Source of the DNA: CAG-390 sp051867815
Lineage (GTDB): Bacteria; Bacillota; Clostridia; Oscillospirales; CAG-272
Assembly (NCBI GenBank): GCA_051867815.1
Contig: JBJDZD010000137.1
Span: 1-5,293 of the forward strand
Direction of reading: 5' to 3'
Length of the DNA: 5,293 nt
A model generated the notes under the pieces. That model did no database searches, was not told the DNA's origin, and saw nothing but the letters and a program-made list of their open reading frames with translations. Positions within the stretch are counted from its first letter, which is position 1, and the number at the start of each line of letters is the position of its first letter. Shown piece after piece: positions 1-5,220 of this stretch. The position numbers were made by a program, and so were the translations under genes.

Positions 1-57
1 GAATCCGCAACCTTTTGAAAAAGGTTGACCAAAACTTTCCGCATTTGGTTTGTGCGT
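1..57 (-). repeat. Palindromic dispersed-type repeat, copy A
   Basis: Read on the minus strand, this stretch starts CGCACAAACCAAATG, continues with GAAAGTTTT and ends in the core CTTTTTCAAAAGG-TT-GCGGAT. The core matches two other places in the window (4820-4840 and 5199-5219, plus strand) at every position except the two after AAAAGG. An inverted repeat (CAACCTTT at 8-15 with AAAGGTTG at 20-27) makes an 8-bp stem with a 4-nt loop. The matching copy at 5163-5220 shares the CGCACAA and AAATG segments as well, so the homology exceeds the stem. The element is cut by the window edge, so any tail hairpins on its far side are not visible. It lies upstream of rarA, pointing away from it. No protein is predicted here with confidence. 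Confidence 0.7.
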
Positions 58-105
58 CGTTCGGCATCTGGCGAAAACTTTTCATCAGTTTGGTTTGTGC
101 GTGGG
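58..105 (-). repeat. Partial tandem copy of repeat A (lacks the palindromic core)
   Basis: The 14-mer TTTGGTTTGTGCGT occurs at 44-57 and again at 89-102, a period of 45 bases. On the minus strand the second occurrence reads CGCACAAACCAAAC, then TGATGAAAAGTTTTCGCC, which matches the first half of copies A and C. The CTTTTTCAAAAGG core does not follow. It looks like a truncated or decayed copy adjoining copy A. Positions 106-160 beyond it show nothing recognisable, and I found no convincing -35/-10 pair for rarA in 1-160. Confidence 0.5.
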
Positions 106-164
106 GTGGCAGTGTGCGGCATGCAAATGTCATCCCCAAACTTCATCGTTAAAAATAACTATTC

Positions 165-170
165 AGAGGT
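165..170 (+). promoter_or_regulatory. Ribosome binding site of rarA
   Basis: AGAGGT at 165-170 lies 5 bases before the ATG at 176. It is an acceptable Shine-Dalgarno sequence, and the protein begins there with the family's usual N-terminus, which supports this start. Confidence 0.7.
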
Positions 171-175
171 AAAAA

Positions 176-1408
176 ATGAAGCGTACTCCTTTAGCGGAGC
201 TGATCCGCCCGACGTCCTTCGACGATATCGTCGGCCAGTCCCACCTTTTCGGCACGGGCGGTGTCATTCGCCGTCTTTGCAACTCGGGCAGGATCCCGAA
301 TATGATATTTTACGGCCCTCCCGGCACGGGAAAGACCACCTCTGCAGCCCTCGTTGCGAAATACGCGGACATGACCTTCGTTCGCTTGAACGCCACCACG
401 GCTTCCCTTTCCGACGTCAAGGACGTCCTCGCCTCCACCGAAAACGTTTTCGGTTCGGAGGGTATCCTTTTGTACCTCGACGAGATCCAATACTTCAACC
501 GTAAGCAACAGCAATCCCTGCTTGAATACATCGAGGACGGCCGCGTGACCCTGATCGCGTCAACCACCGAAAATCCTCATTTTTACCTCTACGGCGCGCT
601 GATCTCGCGCTCGACGCTCTTTGAGTTCAAGCCCGTGCCGCCCTCGGAGGTCGTTCGCGCGCTCTCGCGCGGAATGGATTACCTAAACCGCGAGACTAAC
701 CGTAACCGCACCTTTGACGACGGCGTGGCAGAGAAGATCGCCGCCGCTTCGGGGGGCGACGTGCGCCGTGCGCTGACACTTTTTGAAAACGCCTACCTTT
801 CGTCCGACGGCGACAAAATAACGCTTGAGGACGTAACGCCGTTCGAATCGAATATCGCGGATTATTCCGACGATATCCACTACGATCTGCTGTCGGCGCT
901 TCAAAAGTCGATCAGGGGGTCGGACCCGGACGCCGCGGTCTTTTATCTGAATAAACTCCTTGCCGCAGGCGAGTTGCTTTCGGTTTGCAGACGGATGCAG
1001 GTAATTGCAAGCGAGGACGTCGGCCTTGCTTATCCGCTTGCGCCGGTAATTACGCGCGCTTGCTGTGAATCGGCGCGCGAGCTTGGCATGCCGGAAGCGA
1101 GGATTCCACTTTCGAATGCCGCCGTCATGCTTGCAACGGCACCGAAATCAAACTCCGCGTACCTTGCGGCGGCCGCCGCATGCGAGGATATCGCCGCCGG
1201 ACGGGGCAAAGTGCCGCCCAAGCATATCCAATCGCCGCTTTTCGAGGGCTATGTCTACCCCCACGACTTTCCGAACCACTACACCGCACAGCAGTACCTG
1301 CCGGATGACCTTCGCGACCGCGTTTATTATAAATACGCGGAAAACAAGACCGAAACCGCCGCCGCGGCATACGCGGACACCATAAAGAGTCGCAAAAAAG
1401 GCTCGTAA
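176..1408 (+). CDS. rarA: Replication-associated recombination protein A (RarA/MgsA), AAA+ ATPase
   Basis: This 410-residue protein is a member of the RarA/MgsA/WRNIP1 family, a cytoplasmic ATPase related to clamp-loader subunits that acts at stalled replication forks. The N-terminus (PLAELIRPTSFDDIVGQSHL) is the conserved entry to the AAA+ domain. Walker A is GPPGTGKTT at residues 47-55, and Walker B is LLYLDEIQ at 98-105, followed by the family's FNRKQQQ stretch. Sensor 1 is STTENP at 129-134, the likely arginine finger is in SRS at 144-146, and sensor 2 is GGDVRRAL at 193-200. The C-terminal MgsA tetramerisation part carries YDLLSALQKSIRGSDPDAA (236-254), IASEDVGLA (277-285) and ATAPKSNSAYLA (320-331). 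It is somewhat shorter than E. coli RarA (447 residues), mainly at the C-terminus, but all key motifs are intact. DEIQYFN instead of DEIHRFN looks like a lineage variant. It is probably transcribed alone and ends at the hairpin 4 bases downstream. Confidence 0.96.
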   Translation: MKRTPLAELIRPTSFDDIVGQSHLFGTGGVIRRLCNSGRIPNMIFYGPPGTGKTTSAALVAKYADMTFVRLNATTASLSDVKDVLASTENVFGSEGILLYLDEIQYFNRKQQQSLLEYIEDGRVTLIASTTENPHFYLYGALISRSTLFEFKPVPPSEVVRALSRGMDYLNRETNRNRTFDDGVAEKIAAASGGDVRRALTLFENAYLSSDGDKITLEDVTPFESNIADYSDDIHYDLLSALQKSIRGSDPDAAVFYLNKLLAAGELLSVCRRMQVIASEDVGLAYPLAPVITRACCESARELGMPEARIPLSNAAVMLATAPKSNSAYLAAAAACEDIAAGRGKVPPKHIQSPLFEGYVYPHDFPNHYTAQQYLPDDLRDRVYYKYAENKTETAAAAYADTIKSRKKGS

Positions 1409-1411
1409 ATA

Positions 1412-1450
1412 AAAAACAGGGCGCAGTCCGAAGGACCGCACCCTGTTTTT
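1412..1450. terminator. Bidirectional rho-independent terminator between convergent genes
   Basis: AAAAACAGGG (1412-1421) pairs perfectly with CCCTGTTTTT (1441-1450). The stem continues inward with two mismatches to AGTCC/GGACC-type pairing around a GAA loop at 1430-1432. A run of A on the left and T on the right gives a U-tract in either transcript. It lies 4 bases after the rarA stop and 25 bases beyond the end of the minus-strand lipoprotein gene, so one element probably serves both. Confidence 0.9.
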
Positions 1451-1474
1451 CAATAAAATGATTTTTCGCTATTT

Positions 1475-2914
1475 CTATTTCTTGTTTATGGTTCCGTCGG
1501 TGCAGTGGATCGTATAGTTGCCGGTATCCAAATCCCATTTCGAATTTGCATCTATTTCAATCGCGTTCCACTGCGCTTTTGTCCCATTGAAATGAATGAC
1601 CGACAGCTTCACGCATCCGTAAAATGCCTGTTCTTTGATGCACTTAACTTCAACAGGTATCTCAACCTCCGATAAGTTCACGCATTTCTGAAACATACGA
1701 ACACCGATCTCTTTCACGCTGCTCGGGATGCTGACCTTTTCCAGAGCGGAACAACCGGAAAAAGCTTGATCCCCGATTTTTGCAACTTTGTCCGGAATCG
1801 TGATGCTCGTCAGACTGCTGCACTCCATAAACGCGATACTGCCGATGCTCGTCACGCTCTTCGGAATGTGAATCTCCGTTAACCCGGTACAGTTAGTGAA
1901 TGCCTCGGATTCGATAGTGATCAAACCATCCGGCAGATTGATCTGCTTGAGGCTCTTGCAGCTCGTGAACGCACATTTCCCAATCTTTTTTCCGCCCGTA
2001 ACGGTCACGGTTTCCAAGGATTCCGGAATTCCACCGTTCGAATAATTCCAAGGCTTTCCGCTTATAACAATGTTAGCGGCTCTCACACCGAAAATTGCCG
2101 CGAGGTTGACGCATTGCGGATCGAAGGTTCCTTGACCGAGGAACGGAAGAGTGATTTCTTTCAAGGATGTACAGCTTTGAAATACTCCCCATCCCATGCC
2201 TTTTACGGATTTGGGCACCGTGACCTCGGTAAGAGAAGAACAGCTATGAAATGCAAAGTCCCCGATATCACGGAGGCTGTCCGGAAAAGTCACCTGCTCC
2301 ATGCTCTGACATCCCTGAAACGCATATGCTCCAATGGATGTTATCCCCTCGCACAAAACCAATGCTTTGATTCCCGATTGCTTCTGAAAAGCGTTATCGG
2401 CAATGGAGACGACCGGATAGGAATTGTAAAGACGCGGAATGACGACGAAAGATCCGGTCAGATGATTTACTCCCGTAACAGAGGCTACCCCGTTACTGAC
2501 ACTATAGGTAAAGTCGGAAGGATTAACGGAGATCAGCTTGCCGTAGATCTCGCCGTTTTCCTGAAATTGAGTCTCATCAGTCAGCGGAACTTGGCAGGAG
2601 CGATCCAGGAACCAGCCGTAGAAATACTGTTCCGATTGCGGATCGGTTGTGATATCGTTCGGCTTCGTCGGAGCGGATATCCGATACCCCTGTTCCTCGG
2701 AGGTCAAAAGCGTTTCCGTCAGCACCTCGTCGATGTATACCGCAACCTGAATTGCAGCCCCGCTATCGTTCGAAGTTGCTTCTGCCGACTCGATGTCTGT
2801 AGTCTCGGGGTCCTCTGTAACGTGGCCTTTCTCTTCACTGCACGAAAGAAGCCCCACTCCAATCATAAGGATCGCCATCAGCAGTCCCGTTGCTTTGAAT
2901 AAAAAATTCTTCAT
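1475..2914 (-). CDS. BspA-like leucine-rich-repeat surface lipoprotein
   Basis: The predicted product is 479 residues, exported and lipid-anchored. An N-terminal MKNFLFK and a hydrophobic stretch (residues 8-23) lead to the lipobox LLSC, with acylated Cys25. A Ser/Thr/Glu-rich linker follows to about residue 53. Residues about 55-127 resemble an InlB B-repeat / Listeria-Bacteroides repeat (YFYGWFLDRSC at 97-107). From about 133 come LRR_5 (BspA-type) repeats. The signature Phe recurs at 176, 199, 222 and 245, then at 316, 339, 362, 385, 408 and 431, an exact 23-residue period. The 71-residue break holds degenerate repeats. A short C-terminal cap (FNGTKAQWNAI, 442-452) is common in clostridial members. 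The family is linked to adhesion or binding at the cell surface; the ligand cannot be predicted. I chose the ATG at 2914 because GGAG lies 6 bases upstream and the signal peptide starts well there. ATG 2926 or TTG 2932 would add 4 or 6 residues but lack a well-spaced site. By eye its G+C is lower than its neighbours'. Confidence 0.93.
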   Translation of the reverse strand: MKNFLFKATGLLMAILMIGVGLLSCSEEKGHVTEDPETTDIESAEATSNDSGAAIQVAVYIDEVLTETLLTSEEQGYRISAPTKPNDITTDPQSEQYFYGWFLDRSCQVPLTDETQFQENGEIYGKLISVNPSDFTYSVSNGVASVTGVNHLTGSFVVIPRLYNSYPVVSIADNAFQKQSGIKALVLCEGITSIGAYAFQGCQSMEQVTFPDSLRDIGDFAFHSCSSLTEVTVPKSVKGMGWGVFQSCTSLKEITLPFLGQGTFDPQCVNLAAIFGVRAANIVISGKPWNYSNGGIPESLETVTVTGGKKIGKCAFTSCKSLKQINLPDGLITIESEAFTNCTGLTEIHIPKSVTSIGSIAFMECSSLTSITIPDKVAKIGDQAFSGCSALEKVSIPSSVKEIGVRMFQKCVNLSEVEIPVEVKCIKEQAFYGCVKLSVIHFNGTKAQWNAIEIDANSKWDLDTGNYTIHCTDGTINKK

Positions 2915-2920
2915 ATTTTT

Positions 2921-2924
2921 CTCC
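2921..2924 (-). promoter_or_regulatory. Ribosome binding site deciding the lipoprotein start
   Basis: On the minus strand GGAG (2924-2921) is followed by six bases and then ATG at 2914. Upstream alternatives (ATG 2926, TTG 2932) have only an AGAGG about 12 bases before ATG 2926, so the 2914 start is preferred. Confidence 0.7.
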
Positions 2925-2933
2925 ATTTTCAAA

Positions 2934-3160
2934 GGGAACCTCTGAAATTCAGTTCCCGATATCAGATTTTGCGATTCAGCATCTAAAAGATGAAATATGA
3001 GGGGTGAATCGCATTCCGAACTCAGATTTCATGTATGTATCGGGGGTTGGAAGCCCCAAAATTGCGGGCGTTTCCCGCAAAAGGGTACATTTATCCTCAG
3101 GTGATCTCCTTTCGGCACAAAACGGGGCAGCGCTCAAAGACTTGCAAAGCAAGGATTTCT
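2934..3160 (-). other. Long hairpin-rich 5' leader of the lipoprotein gene (possible cis-regulatory RNA)
   Basis: The predicted transcript starts near 3160, about 245 nt before the start codon. Read 5' to 3' on the minus strand, inverted repeats occur as follows. (1) CTTGC/GCAAG with loop TTT, 3153-3141. (2) TTGCGGG/CCCGCAA with loop AAACG, 3080-3062. (3) GGGG/CCCC, 3057-3043. (4) A 9-bp arm TGCGATTCA (3013-3005) with TGAATCGCA (2978-2970), enclosing CATCT/AGATG at 2992-2980. (5) GGGAAC/GTTCCC, 2957-2934, ending 9 bases before the GGAG site. The phrase AAATCTGA-NN-TCGG(G)AA occurs twice (3029-3014 and 2969-2953). I do not recognise a known riboswitch class. That these stems form in RNA is inference. 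Confidence 0.45.
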
Positions 3161-3166
3161 GTGTTT

Positions 3167-3195
3167 ATTATACCATATTTCGCAGTTTTTTTCAA
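3167..3195 (-). promoter_or_regulatory. Strong sigma-A promoter for the lipoprotein gene
   Basis: On the minus strand TTGAAA (3195-3190, 5 of 6 matches to TTGACA) is followed after exactly 17 bases by TATAAT (3172-3167, 6 of 6). TG one base before the -10 makes it an extended -10. Transcription should start near 3160. It lies between the two minus-strand genes, so the lipoprotein need not depend on read-through from the acyltransferase gene. Confidence 0.85.
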
Positions 3196-3300
3196 TAAAA
3201 ATTCAGAAAGCTTTCGGGGTTCACCGTAATGAACGGCGAAGACCGTTTGCTTTGGCGTTCATGTTGCACGGTTGCGGACGAAGATGCCGTAATTTCGCCG

Positions 3301-4509
3301 TCAACCATTGAAATCTTCGTTGGTGCGGTCGCGGAAGGCGACGAATTTGACGGCGTCGCGTTTATCGGGCAGGGGGCTGAAAAGGTGAAGCTTTCCGCCG
3401 TAATAAACGTCGAAATGGTCGCCGACCGAGATCGGCAACGCGCCGGGGCAGTCCTTGCCGAGCAGAGAAACGTGCGTTTCCTCGCCGAAAACGGTGCCGT
3501 CGAAGGTGAAACCGTCGCGCGAGAGCGTCATCGTGCCGTGACCGACGCCGCGGCACATCTTGCCGTCGATCTTGGGGTCGCCGTCGGTTGCACTGACCTC
3601 ACATTCACAGCAGAGCGGCGTGTCGAGATCGAGCGCGGCGGCGTTGTGCGCGTACCAATCGTAAACGGTCGCGATGCCGGACGGCGCACCGCCTATGGTG
3701 CCGTTCGCGTCAACCGTGCAGGTCAGTTCGCATTCCGTGCAGACGATTTTGTTATCCTTGCAGACGAGGGTGTGCTCGGAGCCGCATTGGGGACAGAGCC
3801 AGATGATGCCGTCAAGTCCCTCTGCGGCGTCGCGCACCTTGAAATTGACCTCGGGCAGGGAGCTCCAGGCGTTGTGACGGATCGCGTCGCCGATCTTGCG
3901 TTCGATCTCATCTAAGGTCATGCCCTTCAGCTCGGAACCGTCAAAGAGCTTGTGCGTGTGAATGTCGATCCTACCGATACGCGGCTTTTTTGCCCACTTC
4001 GGGAAGGTCTTGCCGGCTCCCTCGGCGGTGAGGGTGTAGACGGGCACGCCGAGATTGCGCACCAGCTCTGCCGTTCCGGGCGTTACGCCAAGGGAGACGC
4101 CGTGGCAGGTGAGGCGACCTTCGGGGAAGAGCAGGAGGGTGTTGCCCTCGCGGATGGCGCGTATCATGTTGAGTACGCTTCGCGTGTCGGGGCAGAACAT
4201 TTTTTTCGGGATGGTGTGCATCAGGCGCAAAAACGGGCGCAGTAGCTTGTTTGCGTAAAAATGCTCGCTCAAAACGAAGGTCACGCGGCGCGGAAAGAGC
4301 GCCATGGCGCAGAGGACATGGTCGTAATTCGAGGTGTGTGTGGCAAGCACGATCGAACCGTGGGGCATGTCCTTCAGCTCGTCTTTGAAGATGCGCACGC
4401 GATAGCGCAGGCGATACCAAAGCGCGACGATAACGCAGGCGGGGTAGTAGAGCCAAGCGATCGGGCGGCCGACCTTTTGAGGTTTATTCTTTTTTTTGCT
4501 TTTTTTCAT
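3301..4509 (-). CDS. Lysophospholipid acyltransferase (PlsC-like) with C-terminal zinc-ribbon extension
   Basis: This 402-residue protein belongs to the LPLAT/1-acylglycerol-3-phosphate O-acyltransferase superfamily. Such enzymes transfer an acyl chain to a lysophospholipid, typically making phosphatidic acid at the cytoplasmic membrane. A Lys-rich start (KKSKKKNK) and one hydrophobic segment (about 17-32) precede the catalytic HX4D motif, His58-TSNY-Asp63. The acceptor-binding motif FPEGR is at 128-132, and a block IV-like VPVYTLTAEGAG is at 155-166. A classical PlsC would end near residue 240. Here residues 239-260 form a CxxC...CxxC zinc ribbon (Cys239, 242, 257, 260, with Cys250 and Cys264 nearby), followed by about 140 residues of unassigned domain ending at the stop. 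The start at 4509 has GGAG 7 bases upstream. It probably has its own promoter (4703-4731). No clear terminator follows the stop. The exact substrate cannot be read from sequence, so no gene symbol is given. Confidence 0.9.
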   Translation of the reverse strand: MKKSKKKNKPQKVGRPIAWLYYPACVIVALWYRLRYRVRIFKDELKDMPHGSIVLATHTSNYDHVLCAMALFPRRVTFVLSEHFYANKLLRPFLRLMHTIPKKMFCPDTRSVLNMIRAIREGNTLLLFPEGRLTCHGVSLGVTPGTAELVRNLGVPVYTLTAEGAGKTFPKWAKKPRIGRIDIHTHKLFDGSELKGMTLDEIERKIGDAIRHNAWSSLPEVNFKVRDAAEGLDGIIWLCPQCGSEHTLVCKDNKIVCTECELTCTVDANGTIGGAPSGIATVYDWYAHNAAALDLDTPLCCECEVSATDGDPKIDGKMCRGVGHGTMTLSRDGFTFDGTVFGEETHVSLLGKDCPGALPISVGDHFDVYYGGKLHLFSPLPDKRDAVKFVAFRDRTNEDFNG

Positions 4510-4516
4510 GTCAGAT

Positions 4517-4520
4517 CTCC
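4517..4520 (-). promoter_or_regulatory. Ribosome binding site of the acyltransferase gene
   Basis: GGAG (4520-4517, minus strand) is 7 bases from the ATG at 4509, which supports that start. Confidence 0.75.
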
Positions 4521-4540
4521 GAATCTATATATTTTTTAGC

Positions 4541-4567
4541 CAATTGTAAAACTGCGTTTTACAATTG
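4541..4567. repeat. Perfect 12-bp inverted repeat upstream of the acyltransferase gene
   Basis: CAATTGTAAAAC (4541-4552) and GTTTTACAATTG (4556-4567) are perfect inverted copies around a 3-base centre. The stem is AT-rich and no T-run follows it on either strand, so it is unlikely to be a terminator. It lies about 20 bases upstream of the GGAG site inside the predicted leader. It could be an operator for a dimeric regulator, an RNA hairpin affecting translation, or the end of a small mobile repeat. Confidence 0.6.
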
Positions 4568-4571
4568 AGAG

Positions 4572-4645
4572 CCGCGCGGCGGGGAACGCGCGCTTATCGC
4601 CGCCTGCCAAAATCTGTGATTTTGGCAGCTCCCCTCGGCGCGCGG
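4572..4645. repeat. Nested inverted repeat in the acyltransferase leader
   Basis: The inner arms CTGCCAAAATC (4604-4614) and GATTTTGGCAG (4618-4628) are perfect 11-bp complements with a TGT loop. The outer arms CCGCGCGGCGGGG (4572-4584) and CCCCTCGGCGCGCGG (4631-4645) are nearly complementary. Alternative pairing of GGCGG at 4578-4582 with CCGCC at 4600-4604 is also possible. It falls within the predicted transcript of the minus-strand gene. Confidence 0.5.
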
Positions 4646-4669
4646 ACTCGCTTTGCTCGTCTGGGCGGT

Positions 4670-4700
4670 GTTTTTTCGTCGGCAAAGCCACCGAAAAAAC
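4670..4700. repeat. Inverted repeat at the predicted acyltransferase transcription start
   Basis: GTTTTTTCG (4670-4678) pairs with CGAAAAAAC (4692-4700), enclosing GGC-AAA-GCC after a 2x2 internal loop. It begins 3 bases past the -10 of the minus-strand promoter, so it may act as a binding site or form at the RNA 5' end. Confidence 0.45.
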
Positions 4701-4702
4701 GA

Positions 4703-4731
4703 ATTATATTGAAAACCGCTGACTTTTACAA
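4703..4731 (-). promoter_or_regulatory. Probable sigma-A promoter for the acyltransferase gene
   Basis: On the minus strand TTGTAA (4731-4726, 4 of 6 matches) is followed after 17 bases by TATAAT (4708-4703, 6 of 6). Transcription should start near 4696, giving a leader of about 185 nt before the ATG at 4509. Confidence 0.7.
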
Positions 4732-4790
4732 TCGGCTATATATATTTTTGATAGTTTGGCTGACTGAGTTTTCGTTTGCCGAGCGGCGAG

Positions 4791-4841
4791 CCGACAAGTG
4801 TCCGAAAGCTTTCGCTCGACTTTTTCAAAAGGCTGCGGATG
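4791..4841 (+). repeat. Palindromic dispersed-type repeat, copy B
   Basis: It carries GAAAGCTTTCGC and then the core CTTTTTCAAAAGG-CT-GCGGAT (4820-4840), matching copies A and C. ACAAG near its left end may align with the CGCACAA part of the others, but this side is more diverged. The stem flanking the TTTT/AAAA pairing is imperfect here, unlike in A and C. The element is directly followed by its own unrelated hairpin (4842-4867). Confidence 0.65.
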
Positions 4842-4867
4842 ATCGTTGCGGCTTTCGCCGCAACGAT
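4842..4867. repeat. Perfect 11-bp hairpin following repeat copy B
   Basis: ATCGTTGCGGC (4842-4852) and GCCGCAACGAT (4857-4867) are exact complements around TTTC. It occupies the same place relative to the GCGGAT core as the CTCAAGGC hairpin does in copy C, with a different stem sequence. No T-run follows immediately on the plus strand. Confidence 0.6.
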
Positions 4868-4910
4868 AGGTACCCACCCCACCCGTCCCCTCCCGTAAAC
4901 CGGGAGGGGA
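4866..4910. repeat. GC-rich hairpin repeat, copy 1
   Basis: CCCCTCCCG (4887-4895) and CGGGAGGGG (4901-4909) form a perfect 9-bp stem around TAAAC. The left flank, ATAGG then ACC and C-rich sequence, resembles that of the copy at 4982-5027. It directly abuts the hairpin after repeat B. Confidence 0.65.
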
Positions 4911-4981
4911 TGCCGGTTTGCAGAGGAATTTTGTTTGAGCATTCTGTCTCTTTCCGATATCCGATAATTCTGCTCGCTTTA

Positions 4982-5027
4982 ATAGGGACACCACCCCCTG
5001 CCCCCTCCTCGTAAACCGAGGAGGGGA
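4982..5027. repeat. GC-rich hairpin repeat, copy 2
   Basis: CCCCTCCTCG (5002-5011) and CGAGGAGGGG (5017-5026) form a perfect 10-bp stem around the same TAAAC loop as copy 1. The flank begins ATAGGGACACCACCCC, similar to copy 1. The stem differs from copy 1 but stays fully paired. Confidence 0.65.
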
Positions 5028-5097
5028 AAAGAGCGTGCAAACTCCATTGCAAAGCTTTCCGGACATCGAAACAGATTGCTTTTCGTTATTTATAAAT

Positions 5098-5116
5098 CAT
5101 TTTGCGAAGCAAAATG
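5098..5116. repeat. Isolated 8-bp hairpin
   Basis: CATTTTGC (5098-5105) and GCAAAATG (5109-5116) pair around GAA. There is no adjacent T-run or gene end that would make it a terminator. Its role is unknown. Confidence 0.4.
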
Positions 5117-5162
5117 TACCTTTTGTGCCGCGGAGACGAAGTTGTAAGCCACCTCGCCAACC

Positions 5163-5220
5163 TGCGCACAAGCTAAATGATTGAAAGTTTTCGCCCGCCT
5201 TTTTCAAAAGGCGGCGGATC
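5163..5220 (+). repeat. Palindromic dispersed-type repeat, copy C
   Basis: It reads CGCACAAGCTAAATG, then GAAAGTTTTCGCC, then the core CTTTTTCAAAAGG-CG-GCGGAT (5199-5219). CCGCCTTTT (5195-5203) pairs with AAAAGGCGG (5206-5214). Compared with copy A, two A-T pairs of the stem are replaced by C-G and G-C pairs, so the pairing is kept while the sequence changes. It is the best-preserved full-length copy here. Confidence 0.7.

Noticed and set aside
25..53. Promoter for rarA starting from TTGACC at 25-30
   Set aside because: The hexamer resembles a -35 but lies inside repeat copy A, and the sequence 17 bases on (GTTTGT) is not a -10. No other convincing pair was found upstream of rarA.
2114..2902. 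A 262-codon open frame on the plus strand
   Set aside because: It is antisense to the leucine-rich-repeat lipoprotein, with no domain or ribosome binding site. The minus-strand frame has a signal peptide and regular repeats.
2912..2932. TTG at 2932 or ATG at 2926 as the lipoprotein start
   Set aside because: Neither has a well-spaced ribosome binding site; the ATG at 2914 has GGAG six bases upstream and gives a normal lipoprotein signal peptide.
3004..3229. Two overlapping 64-codon plus-strand frames in the lipoprotein leader
   Set aside because: Both run opposite to a near-consensus minus-strand promoter and across its hairpins, lack ribosome binding sites, and overlap each other in different frames.
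3205..3247. Rho-independent terminator after the acyltransferase gene
   Set aside because: AACGG/CCGTT (3247-3232, minus strand) is only a 5-bp stem with no U-tract behind it, and the GAAAGCTTTC palindrome is too short, so I do not call a terminator.
3229..3915. A 228-codon open frame on the plus strand
   Set aside because: It lies antisense to the acyltransferase gene, whose HX4D, FPEGR and zinc-ribbon motifs are clear. The frame is an Ala/Val/Arg-rich mirror typical of high-G+C third positions.
4565..5014. Open frames of 75-149 codons over the repeat region on both strands
   Set aside because: Their translations are compositionally odd products of the hairpins, several overlap each other in different frames, and none has a credible ribosome binding site.
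5112..5174. A 20-codon frame (MYLLCRGDEVV...) whose start resembles the leader frame at 3090
   Set aside because: The shared AAATGTACC(C)TTTTG is short, no ribosome binding site precedes it, and it runs into repeat copy C; coincidence cannot be excluded.
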